Assembly (NCBI GenBank): GCA_036785325.1
Contig: JAXIVH010000010.1
Span: forward strand, 8,445,097-8,509,096
Source of the DNA: Urophycis tenuis
Lineage: Eukaryota; Chordata; Actinopteri; Gadiformes; Phycidae
Direction of reading: 5' to 3'
Length of the DNA: 64,000 nucleotides
Positions 1-11,084 of the stretch are shown piece by piece; positions within the stretch are counted from its first letter, which is position 1; every line of letters starts with the position of its first letter. A program made the translations under genes and the position numbers. Under the pieces are notes generated by a model. It had not been told where the DNA came from, made no database searches, and saw only the letters and a list, made by a program, of their open reading frames with translations.

Positions 1-760
1 TTTATAAGAGCTTCCCTATGCCTCATGGCTGACTTTGCCGGTCATGGTTGATGTCATCAGCGTCATCACACTCTTGAGAATATTTGATGTTCACCTTTAC
101 CTTTACAGTTCACATCACTAATTCTACAACCAATTGCATGGACTTATTCTACTTTGAAATGTAAGTGTTTCAGCTCGAAGTCGAACACTGATTATTTTCA
201 TCACCTTGTTATCCCCATCCCCATGGCCCCTCATAAAATAATCACAGTTTGCTGGTCTCTTCAGCCACGATGTATATGATGTATAGGATGGATTGAATCT
301 ACAAATGATTGTTAAGCCTCTTTCACACATAGTTCCCAGTAAATAACAGGGATAACCTTTGAGGCACTTTGAGAGATTATCACTATTCAAACAGGCAGGT
401 ATGTTTTGAAAAACAGCTATCTGGACTATGTTGTGGGTGAGTCCACAAAAAACATTAAAAACCCTAAAAATGGTGCTACAGGCCAAAAAAACCCTGCACC
501 CATTCTACGCACCTCAAGCGCTGGAGAGGTTATTGATTCCCAAAGCACCTTTCCTTTGACAAAGACCTTGTTATTGATGGACAGTATTGGAGACTGGGCA
601 GCCATGGTGTCTGTGTTGTCTGTGTTTTTCCCTGGGCTCCAGCGTACACATTGGCACACCATTAGGGGAATAGTCAAATTTAGCACTAATTATAACCTGG
701 TGGTCACTGCCCTAATGAGGTGACAAAAACCCTAACCAATACACCAACAGGTTCATTTCA
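1..760. repeat. Dispersed ~790-bp repeat A, copy 1 (cut by window start)
   Basis: The opening bases (tttataagagcttccctatg) and nearly all of the following sequence reappear in the same orientation from 23865. Differences are scattered substitutions and small indels. The similarity ends near 'caccaacaggt'. No convincing protein is encoded: the open frames on both strands are short and unlike known families. The class is unknown; it may be part of a longer mobile element or a segmental duplication. Confidence 0.85.
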
Positions 761-1120
761 ATGAAGTGGTGGGTCTGTCTCTGCAACAACCTTTTATTGT
801 TTTATTATTGGGACCTTTCGGTTTTTATAGAATAGAATAGAAAAATACTTTATTAATCCCAAGCTGGGAAATTGCAATTTTATTTGTCATTCCCATTTTT
901 TTTTTTAGATATGGGAACGAAATTTGTTATCTGCATTTGACCCACCCCACCCCTATTGTACATAGGAGCAGTGGGCTGCTATGATCAGCGCCCAGGGTGC
1001 GAGTTGGTGTTCAGGGTTCAGTGTCCTGCTCAAGGACACTTCTGCATTTCTGTTCAGCTGGCTACTTTAAGGAACATTCGCATGACTTTGTGAGAAGATA
1101 AGTTGAGAAAACAAGAAGAC
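761..1120. other. Unassigned stretch with a LINE-like 3' tail
   Basis: At about 843-890 the sequence reads like the 3' end of a fish non-LTR retrotransposon ('ctttattaatccc' followed by 'gggaaattgcaatttt'). No gene is visible in the rest. Confidence 0.4.
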
Positions 1121-1300
1121 CAGGGGCGGTATTACTAAAGATTCTGAGAATCCTCTCAGAAAGCTCCTAACTTAGCCTAAAAATTCCTAGCAAGGAGTCA
1201 TAGCTTAAGAGTGATGTTTTATTCATACACATTCTTGATTTAAGAACAATATGTTCTTAAATCAAGAACACAGTGAGCAATGTCAAACAAACTGCTTGCC
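1121..1300. mobile_element. Harbinger-like element terminus with a perfect hairpin
   Basis: The segment opens with CAGGGGCGGTATTACTAAAG and contains 'ggagtcatagcttaagagtgat' in two parts at about 1195-1215. Nearly the same string occurs inverted at about 20232-20253, next to another CAGGGGCGG end. This looks like the end of a Harbinger-type family in which related copies face each other. A 17-bp perfect inverted repeat (1232-1248 and 1252-1268) separated by ATA lies just inside. The family assignment is from memory of teleost elements and is tentative. Confidence 0.4.
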
Positions 1301-1301
1301 A

Positions 1302-1430
1302 TCAGGTGTTCCCATGACATCGTTTAATGTGGTACCGAAACAAATTGTACACACGATACTCTTTGGCACAGCCATCAATACCACAAACTACACGAAAGTC
1401 TGGACTGCGACTGTGGGTGACATTAATGGG
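1302..1430 (-). pseudogene. C2H2 zinc-finger gene fragment
   Basis: Read on the minus strand, the stretch encodes VCGIDGCAKEYRVYNLFRYH followed by IKRCH. This fits a C2H2 finger of the form C-x4-C-x12-H-x4-H. Single fingers of this type begin several multi-copy teleost proteins of unknown function, related to the fragments at 4096 and 9374. The open frame runs upstream into sequence that looks non-coding, and no start or splice site is convincing, so it is called a fragment. It could be an exon of a live gene whose other exons were disrupted by the insertions nearby. Confidence 0.4.
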
Positions 1431-2084
1431 GCTCAATAAAGATTTAAGCGTTAGAGCCACGAATACATAGCACATAACACACCGCCAAGCCATAGTGAGT
1501 GATGCGACGCAGATTTTTTGGATGAGTCCAAACAAATGTGTTAGCAAAATTAATGCCATTGTCCATGGTCAAATAATAAATAAATGCATTTATCTAACAT
1601 GAAATTACAGTGCCAATACAATACAATGAAATCAATATCAAGGAGGAATTTAACATTTATTTGTATTACCCACCCTCCCCCTTCCGGTGGGAAACGACTT
1701 GGTACATTCCACCTGTTCGGTTTGGGCGCGCAGCACTTTTTAACGTATGCATTTGGATATCGTGTTTGAAGAGAGAAGAGAAGTGACCAAGAAGAGGAAT
1801 TTATTTGTTGCCACAAAATTGATCTGACATGGAAGATTTTGATGATGTAACGCTTGCCACGCTCAGAGGTAATATTGTTCATTTCAGATTTCACTTAAGC
1901 TATTTCAATTGGCTAGTTCATCAAGTTCATGCTAAGGTGCTAGTCAGCACGGCTAGGTATCGCTAACTAGCATAGCCTATTTACTAATGTCTCTGTTGCA
2001 ACGTAGCTTGAATGTTATCCTCCCTTGTAAGTCATTTTGGATAAAAGTGTCTGCTAAATGACTAAATGTAGATATTGAGATAAG
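1431..2084. other. Unassigned; contains a SINE-like tail
   Basis: At 2034-2076 the sequence reads 'ggataaaagtgtctgctaaa' followed by 'tgactaaatg', a tail shared by several teleost tRNA-derived SINEs. A possible short first exon lies at about 1829-1868 (start MEDFDDVTLATLR, then a gtaata donor), but nothing ties it to a known gene. Confidence 0.35.
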
Positions 2085-3480
2085 ATAAGATATTCCTTTA
2101 TTAATCCCCTCAGGAGAAATTCACAGTGACCAGCAGTACAGGGGATAGATGTGCAGTAAGAGCCTGGCTAAAGTCAATACACAATAAACAATAAATTAGA
2201 TTAAATACGAGCTCTTAAGTCAGGTCGGTGACGAGTGAGAACCTGTATGCATACGAGTGTACTTGATAGCTGTTTATGGTGCAAAATGCAAAATACAAAA
2301 TAGATAGATAGTGCAAATATGCGGAAAGTGCAAGGTGCAAGATGTGCAAATTTATACAGGTATTCCAGGTACAACATATGAATAGACCTGGAATAACAAC
2401 GGCTAGGACACAGTCCAAGGTGTGTGGTGTGGTGTATGTGAATGTGAAGTTCAGTCCATTCCATTTGTCTGGTGGTGTTGGAGCTTCCTGAGCCTGATGG
2501 TTGGTGGGATCAAGGAGCGCCCAAGCACTTTGAGGCACTTGGCTGAGTGAGCATGTGGCTGAACGTGTTCCTGAGTTGCTTCAGTTCGGCATAGTGAGGG
2601 TGAGAGGGTAGTTCCGGGTCGCCAGCAGCTTTCCCCTCGTCCTCCTCACTGTCGCCGCCTCCACACAGTCCAGCTTCATCCCCACTGCAGAGCTCGCCTT
2701 CCTCCCCGGCTTGTACAGCTTCCTGGCACCACTGCTCCCAATGCTTCCTCCCCAGCACACGGCAGTGAAGAAGGTGACACTGGCCACCGCAGGCAGGTAG
2801 ACCATCCGTAGCAGCCTGGTGCACACAATGAAAGATGACAGATGGGCAGTGGTTATCAATGAGATGAACAGACATAAGATGAAAATGGCTAGAAAAACAG
2901 TCTGGGGTGTGTGGTGTGGTATACAAATCCATTATCTGGTGGTGCTGGCGCTTCCGAGACGTTGGGAGCGGGTAGTTGAGGTATTGTAGAGCCTGATAGC
3001 TGATGGGATGAAAGAGCCCCCCAAGCGCTTTGAAGCACGTGGCTGAGTGAGCCTATGGCTGAACGTGCTCCTGAGTTGCCTCAGCTCGGCATAGAGAGGG
3101 TGAGAGGGGTTGTCCAGGATCGCCTGCAGCTTTCCCCTCATCCTCCTCTCTGTCACCGCCTCCACACAGTCCAGCTTCATCCCCACCACGGAGCTCGCCC
3201 TCCTCACCAGCTTGTTCAGCTTACTGGCCCCACCGCTCCCGATGCCTCCTCCCCAGCACACGACGGCGAAGAAGGTGACACTGGCTACCACCGACTGGTA
3301 GAACATCCGTAGCAGCCTAGTGCACACATTGAAGGATCTGAGCCTCCTCAGGAAGAACAGCCTGCTCTGTCCCTTCCTGTAGAGGGCCTCGGTATTGTTA
3401 GACCAGTCCAGTTTGTTGTTTAGGTGCACCCCAAGGAACTTGCAGGTATCCACCATCTCCACCTCTTCCCCCATTATGGA
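2085..3480 (-). mobile_element. Non-LTR retrotransposon 3' fragment (CR1/L2/Rex1-like), duplicated internally
   Basis: On the minus strand, 3474-2932 encodes the C-terminal part of a LINE reverse transcriptase. Recognisable strings are KFLGVHLNNKLDWSNNTEAL, then RLFFLRRLRSFNVCTRLLRM, then SVVASVTFFAVVCWGG. These are typical of the region after the RT catalytic core in fish CR1/L2/Rex1-type elements. A second, more decayed copy of the same protein region lies at about 2860-2510. The 3' end is marked by a tail at 2091-2125 ('ttcctttattaatcccctc'). The catalytic RT motifs and the endonuclease are absent, so this is a 5'-truncated dead copy. The two copies could be a local duplication or a second truncated insertion. 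Confidence 0.8.
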
Positions 3481-4095
3481 AACCGGTAATGGGGGACTCT
3501 TTCTGCGTCAGGTTAACCTTTCATACAGAAAGGTCGGTCATATCTGACCGATTTCCCTCTTAAATCAATCATAAATATTGTGTTTTACATTTGATTGTCT
3601 CAAGGCCTTATGACTTCCTCCACACTAGGCATTTGAACAAAATACAATTGTTGATCACCACTTTCATTTAATTTTGAGTGGTTTAGTCAACTGAGTAACA
3701 CCTGTGGTGTTCCCGGTCAAAAATTACCGCCATAGGAAATGAATGGGTGACCCTAGATTGTGTTCATCCATCAGATATACGTAGATCATATTGTTGATGT
3801 AGCAATGCTTCTTGGCGATGTATCTTATACTTTTGGAAAGCCTGAAGCCTCCCCTTTTTAATGGTGCCACATTTGTAAGAAACCTGCATTCGTGGGATGA
3901 GCAGCAGAGCTCAGAATGTATGTTGTGCCTAATAAAAATGGCACATTTTCTTGGGCGCAACCTACATTCTCAGCTCTGCTGATGAAGCCCCCCTGACCAT
4001 GGACAGGGGTGAGTTATATGGTGTGGTGGGTTTAGCGATGGGAATATTGAGTTCAGTGTTTATTTCTCATATCTGATTTTTGTTTTCTTTTGATT
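3481..4095. other. Unassigned; includes an inverted repeat
   Basis: Arms at 3901-3918 (agcagagctcagaatgta) and 3962-3979 (tacattctcagctctgct) are complementary at 17 of 18 positions with a 43-base loop. The string 'gttcccggtcaaaaattacc' near 3709 recurs in my memory of fish MITEs, but I cannot assign a family. Confidence 0.4.
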
Positions 4096-4979
4096 TAGTT
4101 GAACATGCCATTGCCGTCTTCACCGCTTTACCGCAGCTCTTTCCATCAAACTCGAAGGCACGCAGCCAGGCAATTTTCCACGTTTTAACGGTGAGTCGAA
4201 CATGACTCATGTTTCTTTTGTAAGGGCCAGTGTACACACATACAAACATGCTCACAAACTGACAGAGGCTAATACATCAATTGCATGTAAACCAGCAGGA
4301 GCGCTTTAAAACAAACATGAGTGAAACAGCAGTCATGTTTGATTTTGTCCACTTTGTCTTTGCAGCCCTCAGAGAACCCGGACGCTTTCCTGCGCACACA
4401 AGCTTATCCAGTTGTCCTGTTGGGAGAAGAAAACTGCCTTCTTGCATTGGAGCAACAACATTGTGCGCATTTCCACGCAAGAAATTTCATGAAACGCTCC
4501 TTTACCTCGTGGGCTGCTACTACGTTTTCCACCTAGGTTATCCAAAGACCATCTGCACACTCCTCTCTGTGATACAGACTGAAGTGGTCGGAGACACACT
4601 CCATGATAGCGATCAGGGGCGGTCCTAGCCTGTTTGGTGCCCTGTGCGAACCCCCCACCTGGCACCCCCCCCCCCCAAGTCAAACCAGTTCATTTAGGTT
4701 TAGGATTGTACAATAATGTATTTTATTGTAAAAACTCTTGTCAGAACAATACTGAAATAAAACAGATATATAAATATGTATATAAATATATGCACATTAT
4801 GCCATAATAACATAGTCACACTGAAGTTAAAATAAGACATACATAACATACATAAAACAATAATTAAAGTAGTAAAGCAGTAAATAATTAAAGATCCAAT
4901 TAAAATAAGGCATTTCTAAATTGCACAATTAACACGAATGCACTTCACACACCACAAAATGAAATGAAACACTTGTCAT

Positions 4980-7900
4980 CTAAATCTGGACCTTTCTTGC
5001 CTTATTTGATGCAAAGTCATCAATTATGTCATCAAATGAAATCTGTTCAGCAATTGCATGATTGATGCTGATGATGGCAAGGCCAGTGAGGCGTTCCTGC
5101 GACATAGTGGACCTCAGATATGTCTTCCCAAGTTTCAGCTTTGAAAAGCTCCTCTCTGCTTCAGCCACAGTTACGGGAAGAGTAACTGCAATTCTCAGAG
5201 CAGTCCACAAATTTGGGTATATTTCTGAGAGTTCAGTGTCATGCACAAAGTTCAGCAGCTCAAGAGAGGTCATAGAGTTTGATGGCAAGTCAGGGAAATT
5301 CTTAAGCTCCTGTGCAAGCTCTCTGGCATCCAAATCTGATTGCTCCTGAAAAAGCAAAGTATCACTGAGGGCCTTACACTGTTCAGTGAGGTCATCATTT
5401 GAAAGATTTGGAAAATTTGATAGTACTGCAAATTTCTCCCCCACATTTTCCAATGTGGTGAATCTCTCTTGGATAGAAGACACTGCAGCATCGACAGCAA
5501 CATTAAAAAAGGTCACCTCCAGCTTCTTTAAGGCATCACTCAAAGGCTCATCAAATGAGTCATAAGAGAAGTGCCGCTTTGTGGATCTCAGTCTTTTCTG
5601 TTGCAGAACAGCCTCTACATTCATGTCCTCACACATATCCTTGGCTGACATTTGTGCAGAAGCAAAGCCTGTTGTCCTGTAGTTGCGGAGACCTCTGTCT
5701 TTTTGAGGAGATTGACCGCTACATCCACATGCATGTTGGGAGACTGCATGAGCTTGCTCACATGGTGCGTTTGGTTAAGGATGTCATACCACACCACTGT
5801 ACAAATGCTAAATCGGTATGATCCCACCTCCTCAGACAAAGACTGGGCCTCAATCCTTATGACTGAGTTTTTGGTGTGGTCTCTCACCTCAATCAAAGCC
5901 TCTCTCACTGCAGCTGCTTGGTACCTTAGGGGCTCAACACTGTTGATCTTACTTTCCCACCTTGTTTCAGACCACGCCTTCAGTGTAAAGTTTGCATGGT
6001 TTTTGAGGATGGCCCATCTCTGAGTGGAGGCTGAAAACAAACAGTAAAGTTTTTACAGAACTCCAAAGTAACTTGTGGCATCAATAGATCCCTTTGCAGC
6101 ATCGGCCACAATCAAATTCAATGTGTGAGCTCCACAGGGAACAAAGAGTGCTCTAGGATTCAGTTCAAGGAGCCTAGCTTGAACACCCTTGTTTTTTTCC
6201 CTCATGTTGGCCCCATTGTCATAAGACTGACCTCTGCAGTCATCAAAGGGAATTTTCAGCTCGTCTAGCCTGTTTAGAATCAAGGATGCCAAATGTTTCC
6301 CTGTGGATTCCTCAGTTTCCAAAAAACCCATAAAATACTCCTTAATATGGGGCTTCTCTTGCAGTGACACAATTCGAATCACAACTGACAGCTGTTCAGT
6401 GTGGCTGATATCTGGAGTGCAATCTAGAATTATAGAGAAAAACTTGATGTCATCAACCATTGTTGAAGTGATCTTGCTACTCAACAAATCAATGAGTTCG
6501 TTTTGTACATGGTGACCGAGGTAGCTGGTGTGACTGAAAGTGCCTTTCTGGACACGGTTAATGTGCTCTTGCATTATGGGATCAAACTTTGCCATCAACT
6601 CAACCTCCTTTAGAAAATTGCCAATTGATGGAGAAAACAATGTTTCCGTATGTCCCCTTAGTGCTAAATTCCTGATTGCGAGAGACTGAATGATAGCAGT
6701 GAGATGAGTCAGCACTGCTCTCCATCTCATTCTCTCAACCTGCAAAAGTGTCATCTCTTGTTTGTCAATTGTTTTCCCTTTTTTAATCCTCACTGACAGT
6801 TCTTTCCATGCTTTCATGGAGTTATGGTGTTGGGGACTATTGTCATGTGAGGTGAGAAGAGAACTGGCATGCCCCCAGTCTGTCAGTCCAGAATGTGTTA
6901 AATGTATATTTCTTTGGGAAAACAGCTTGCACAGAAGCAAAAAAGGCTGTTGTTTTTCTCTGAATAGACTAACCAGCTTCTAGGTATCTTTTCACCACTG
7001 ACTAAAGTCTTCTTAAAGTACTGGTGGTGGCAACTTCTTCCATCACCCTCATTTCGAGGGAAAACAAAGTCAGGTGCTACTTTACTTGGTCCTTTGCAAA
7101 TCAGCTGTACTCGAATGTTGTCAGTGATAACTGAAGGCCAGTTCGCAGGGTCCGTAGGCATGGGCTCATCCTCAGGGGGTTCAGCTCCAGGCACGTCTAT
7201 GGGCATACATTTGCATTAGTATACCCAAGTTATTTGGAATGCACAGCATTCATAGTGGTGGAATAGTCTTGATATATTATTATTATTATTATTATTATTA
7301 TTAAAATATGTACTATGCAACACACACACACATTCTCACTGACTCAGGCTACATGCAAACACACCTGAAGTGGAGGCAAATAGGTCTTCCTCCTCAGGAT
7401 CAGACATTTGTGGAGACACATATGTAGCTGAGGGGGTGGAAGGGTCCTCTTCCTGAGGCTCCAAGACCATTTCTGAGGTCTGTGTGGCCGAGGAAGTGGA
7501 CGGCTCCTCATCTTGGCCAGTGGCAGAAGATGCTCCAAAATATTTCAGAAGCGCCCCTGAATTGCATTCAAACAGAATAACTATCTGATCATGCATGCAT
7601 AATTTTCATAATTAAAACAAACACAATAATTTTGCCCAATATAACAAATATTCAGAATTACAGGCTATAACAAACATTAAGTAGTTATTTAATAGGCTAT
7701 CACAAAATCTGTGTTTGGAGATAATGCATTACTCTGTAATTAAGATAGCTTTCCCAACTAATGTAGCCTAATAGTGTAGATTAAGGGTTTTTTTTTTTTT
7801 TTTTTTTTTGCTAAGTCAACTGTATAGTCTACATAGTAGGCTATGGAAACGGCTAAGAAATAACCATTATCTACCCAGTTCGTCATATATTGAGAATAGG

Positions 7901-8215
7901 AGACAAATCAACATCTTCTAGTTAATGGATAATTAATCTTATGCTTCACACGGTCCAAAAGATTCAAAAAGCTACATCAGTGTAGGCCTACTATCTACCA
8001 TCTATTGTAGCCTAAAGAACAAGTGGCTAACAAACGTAAACAGAAGTTATAGCTTTCCCTACAACTATTAATTGGTATGTTGTTTCTACATGCATAATAC
8101 CTGTAATCATCCAATGACACAGCTGCCTACCTTTATCTTTTGCTCTTTTCTCCTCCTCTTCTTTTCTCTTTTTCCGAAACTTAGCACCTGATGGCTTTGA
8201 CTTTTTCCTGTCCAT
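4980..8215 (-). pseudogene. hAT transposase (ZMYM1/TTF-zinc-finger type), inactivated
   Basis: The minus-strand gene reads as exons 8215-8131 (MDRKKSKPSGAKFRKKRK, very basic), 7556-7365 (acidic and Ser/Thr rich), and from 7196 leftwards, with good GT-AG sites and matching phases. The third exon begins with a TTF-type zinc-finger region (RSWLVYSEKNNSLFCFC), followed by a DUF4371-like RNase-H-fold region (FFSIILDCTPDISHTEQLSV; GQSYDNGANM). It ends with the hAT dimerisation domain (AEAERSFSKLKLGKTYLRST). Three lesions are seen: a one-base frameshift near 6930, an in-frame TAA at 6053-6055 where the family usually has Gln, and a second frameshift near 5690. Apart from these it is close to full length, so decay appears fairly recent. 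It would have catalysed cut-and-paste transposition in the nucleus; it cannot make full-length protein as assembled. Confidence 0.88.
7274..7302. repeat. (TTA)n microsatellite
   Basis: A short run of about nine TTA units lies in the intron between transposase exons 2 and 3. Confidence 0.9.
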
Positions 8216-8880
8216 CTTCCAGTGGTTTAATTTGGCAATATCCAGTAAACACCCATCCCCCAACACGAGAATCACGTGGTGGGGGCGCAAACTAATAAGC
8301 CTACACCTTGGTGTGCAGATTCGGTACATAGTTTTTTGTCCCCCAGTGATTTCGCACAACCCAGGAAAAAATAATTGTGACATTATCGGCTTGGATTCAA
8401 AATTAATGTACTTTATTTGGAAGTAATAACTGGCGTGATTAACTTATGGTAGCCTGTTGCATTATTAGATGCCATTAGATGCCCGCTGCAGCAAGGGAGA
8501 AAGCCTACATCGCGCTCCCCCCTCCACCTCCCCCTTCCCCTTCAGGTTGTGTGTGTGAGACCAGCACAGCGGTAGGGCGGACCTGCACCAAACGGAGGGC
8601 GCACACACTCCCCACAATGAGATGGGCATTAGAAAACCTATCGGTGCCCATGTTATCAATCAAATCATGCACTGGCATGATGTCTGGGCAGCATAGGCGC
8701 TCGTCCAAAAAAAATAAATAAAAATTGGCGTGCCTCCGATGCCGCCCCCCCAAAGATGCCGCCCTGTGCAACCGCACATGTCGCACATACGAGAAACCGC
8801 CCCTGATGGCGATGTCACCCCTTCCTACAGGAAGGCCATTGGAGAGTGGAACGCCTTCTTAGAATGGCCTTCTCTGTCAC

Positions 8881-9373
8881 CCACTCTCTCCCCCCCAACC
8901 TTCTCTCTCTCTTTCTCTCTTTGTCTCTCAGCCCCCTCTCAACTCATTTTCCCGCTCCATCTCTTTTTTGCCCAGAACTTGTCCAAAACCTGCTTGGGTA
9001 TACAATCAGCTGTTATTTTTCCCGTTGTTTTTGTTATCTAGTCTGGTTTGTTTGTCCGAGTTCGTCACGGTAACATTAGGGAGCGTGGCTTAGCGATAGG
9101 TGAATTGTGCAGGTACAATATAGTAAATAGTTTGATGATAAATATATGGCTAAATAGGATTTGGTAGAAGGTTAAAATACATATTTTTTGTTGTTTGGTA
9201 AAATCTCAAGTTCATGGGTAAAAAAAGTAAAAAATAAATAAATAATAAATACAATTTATATATTTTTAATTTCATTGCATTTGATAAAAAATATTTCAGA
9301 GTGTTATCTTCTTAAAGAAGTGTTATCTTTAACGTGTTTTTTTGGTGTAATTGGCTAGTGTGTGTGTTTGCAG
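8881..9373. other. Low-complexity and AT-rich spacer
   Basis: CT-rich sequence (8881-8935) gives way to AT-rich sequence with many short A/T runs. No coding frame is recognised. Confidence 0.5.
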
Positions 9374-9861
9374 GCCTCCCGTATCCTTGGAGTCTACTTC
9401 ACCCAGAAGTTCATCGTCAACCTCTTCCAACAACTGCCAAAGCCCTAATGCACACTGGGTGGATATTTTTTTGATACCGTGGGATAAGTTCCCAGAAGAA
9501 CTTTTATAGTCGCTTGAAAGAAGGAAACAACCAAATCCATGAATGAGGCAGGAGATGGTCCGAATCGTGGTCTCTGAGATGATGCAAAAATAGTTATTGC
9601 ATTAATATAAGGAGCTCCACAGAAGTTGCCAAAAAGATGGTAGCAAAATACCCTAAGTCTTTGCAAGATGTAATAGAGGGAGATGTGATTGAGGCAGTGT
9701 ACCATTCTCTTGTAAAACAGCTGCAAAATAGGATTGACAATGTGAGGAGATCTACAACCCCAAAAATAAGAAAAAGGAAGCATCACACTGATTCTGATGA
9801 CACAGACGAAGTCCCTCTAGAGCAAAGAGCAGCAGTCCAAGACACCTATGGGTGCATTCCT
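9374..9861 (+). pseudogene. SAMD3-like multi-copy family, middle exon with stops
   Basis: The exon starts after 'tttgcag' at 9373. One frame reads PPVSLESTSPRSSSSTSSNN, then IPWDKFPEELL, a TAG stop, SLERRKQPNP, a TGA stop, MRQEMVRIVVSEMMQK and a TAG stop. After a frameshift it continues KKMVAKYPKSLQDVIEGDVI, then YHSLVKQLQNRIDNVRRSTT and ends RAAVQDTYGCI. This matches the middle part of fish proteins annotated as SAMD3-like. It is broken by three in-frame stops and a shift, and is cut off at 9861 by a Tc1-like sequence. The same family supplies the last-exon fragments at 16433 and 20382. Whether the three belong to one ancestral gene copy is unknown. Confidence 0.65.
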
Positions 9862-10556
9862 GCCCCTTGGAGAGACCCCAGAGAGATGCTTTCCGTCATT
9901 TTGAGCACCAGCCATAGATTCTCAATAGGATTGAGGCCTGGGGCCATTCCAGGACCTTGGTTTTGGTACTGTATCAGGAACTGTTGGACCAATTTTGATC
10001 TGTGCTTTGAGTCATTGTCTTGTTGGAAGACACAGCGACGACGTAAGGCTAGACTACGAGCAGATTTCTGCATATTATCCCTTAAAATTTCAACATAATT
10101 TTCTTTTTTCATGATGCCATGCACCTGAACAAGGCTCCCTGTGCCTGAGGCTGCACAGCATGATGCTCCCACCACCATGTTTAACTGTGGGAACTGTTGT
10201 CCTAGGGTTTAAGGCCTCTCCCTTTCTTCGCCAATCATAAGCAACATCCATGTCCCCAAATAATTCCGGTTTGGTCTCATCAGACCAGAGGACAGGCTTC
10301 CAAAACTCATATTTACCTTTCAAATGTTCACGGGCAAACCTCAGTCTGACTTTGATGTGTGCAGCTCTTTGAGTAAAGGGGTACTTGTTGGATGATTGCC
10401 CTAAAGCCCACCACAATGAAGAGGTGTTTTTTGAAACATCAACTCCAGAAGAGGTCAGGTTAGCAACAGTCATCTTGGCAGATGCCCGGTGATTCTTGCT
10501 GACACCTCTGACTATTTTCCTTTCTAGAGTTCTTGAAATCGTGTGCTTATAACCAC
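9862..10556 (-). pseudogene. Tc1/mariner transposase remnant
   Basis: On the minus strand the N-terminal side reads YKHTISRTLERKIVRGVSKN, then LTSSGVDVSKNT (helix-turn-helix region), then FAREHLKGKYEFWKPVLWSD (first catalytic Asp context). After a frameshift near 10150 it continues GTGSLVQVHGIMKKENYVEI, RRRCVFQQDND (second Asp) and GLNPIENLW (catalytic Glu region). The DDE landmarks are recognisable but the frame is broken and both terminal inverted repeats are missing or too decayed to see. It would have encoded a cut-and-paste transposase inserting at TA. It interrupts the SAMD3-like exon to its left. Confidence 0.85.
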
Positions 10557-10571
10557 GGCCAGGTTAGTATC

Positions 10572-10905
10572 TTACAGAATAATATGCAGAAATCCGCTCG
10601 TAGTCTAGCCTTAGGTCGTCACTGCGTCTTCCAACAAGACAATGACCTGAAGCACACATTGAAATTGGTCTAACAGTTCCTGAAGCAAAACAAAAGCAAG
10701 GACCTAGAGTTGCCCGCACAGAGCCCAGACCTCAATCCTATTGAGAATCTGTGTCGGGTGCTCAAAGTTAAAGTCCATGCTCAGAAACCATGCGTTTTGG
10801 ACCAGCTTGAACAATTTGCAATGGATGAATGGGCTACAATCCCTCTGAAGACCTGTGCCAACCAAGTAAAGAACTACTCTGGCTCAGAAAGGGTACACTA
10901 TTAGG
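10572..10905 (+). pseudogene. Tc1/mariner transposase C-terminal remnant, opposite orientation
   Basis: The plus strand encodes NNMQKSARSLALGRHCVFQQ, then an in-frame TAA, then SPDLNPIENLCRVLKVKVHA and the C-terminal end LKTCANQVKNYSGSERVHY. It is the same protein region as in the adjacent minus-strand copy, so the two are head to head as an inverted pair with ~480 bases between matching segments. Downstream to about 11070 the sequence ends in 'cagggggctaataatttta', which resembles a Tc1 terminal inverted repeat. Confidence 0.8.
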
Positions 10906-11084
10906 CCACAAGCTAGGGGGCCTTACCGTGCAGCCCCTGCATAATCCAACGAAACCAACTTTTTTTGAAAGGTCTGACCATGCTGAACATAAAATAGAAT
11001 GTTAACATTGAAAATTTTGGGTTGACTATTGACTAATGGCCAGGGGGCTAATAATTTTAGATGTCTCATTTTTGCTCTTTTTTG

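Larger units (their letters stand above)
4614..8805 (-). mobile_element. Complete hAT-superfamily DNA transposon with 8-bp target duplication
   Basis: The element begins CAGGGGCGGTCC and ends ACCGCCCCTG, so its terminal inverted repeats share a perfect 10-bp core (CAGGGGCGGT). The flanks are ATAGCGAT (4606-4613) and ATGGCGAT (8806-8813), an 8-bp target duplication with one mismatch, as expected for hAT. The 4192-bp interior carries a TTF-zinc-finger/hAT transposase gene on the minus strand. Removing the element and one duplicate restores an open frame in the host exon, which independently confirms the ends. Confidence 0.92.
4096..8880 (+). pseudogene. Multi-copy teleost gene-family fragment (SAMD3-like), split by a hAT insertion
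   Basis: An exon at about 4099-4191 encodes VEHAIAVFTALPQLFPSNSK and ends at a gtgagt donor. A second exon begins after 'tttgcag' at about 4366 and encodes SENPDAFLRTQAYPVVLLGE. Its frame shifts near 4470, then gives LLYLVGCYYVFHLGYPKTIC and SVIQTEVVGDTLHDSD. The exon is interrupted at 4613 by the hAT element and resumes at 8814 in frame as VTPSYRKAIGEWNAFLE. The pattern resembles the C-terminal part of abundant fish proteins often annotated as SAMD3-like or uncharacterised. The frameshift and the insertion make it a pseudogene. The family name is from memory and only moderately certain. The split reading frame is seen directly. Confidence 0.55.

Noticed and set aside
124..486. Minus-strand frame shared by both copies of repeat A (also at 24145-24384)
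   Set aside because: It is conserved only because the repeat is duplicated. The two copies differ by frame-changing indels.
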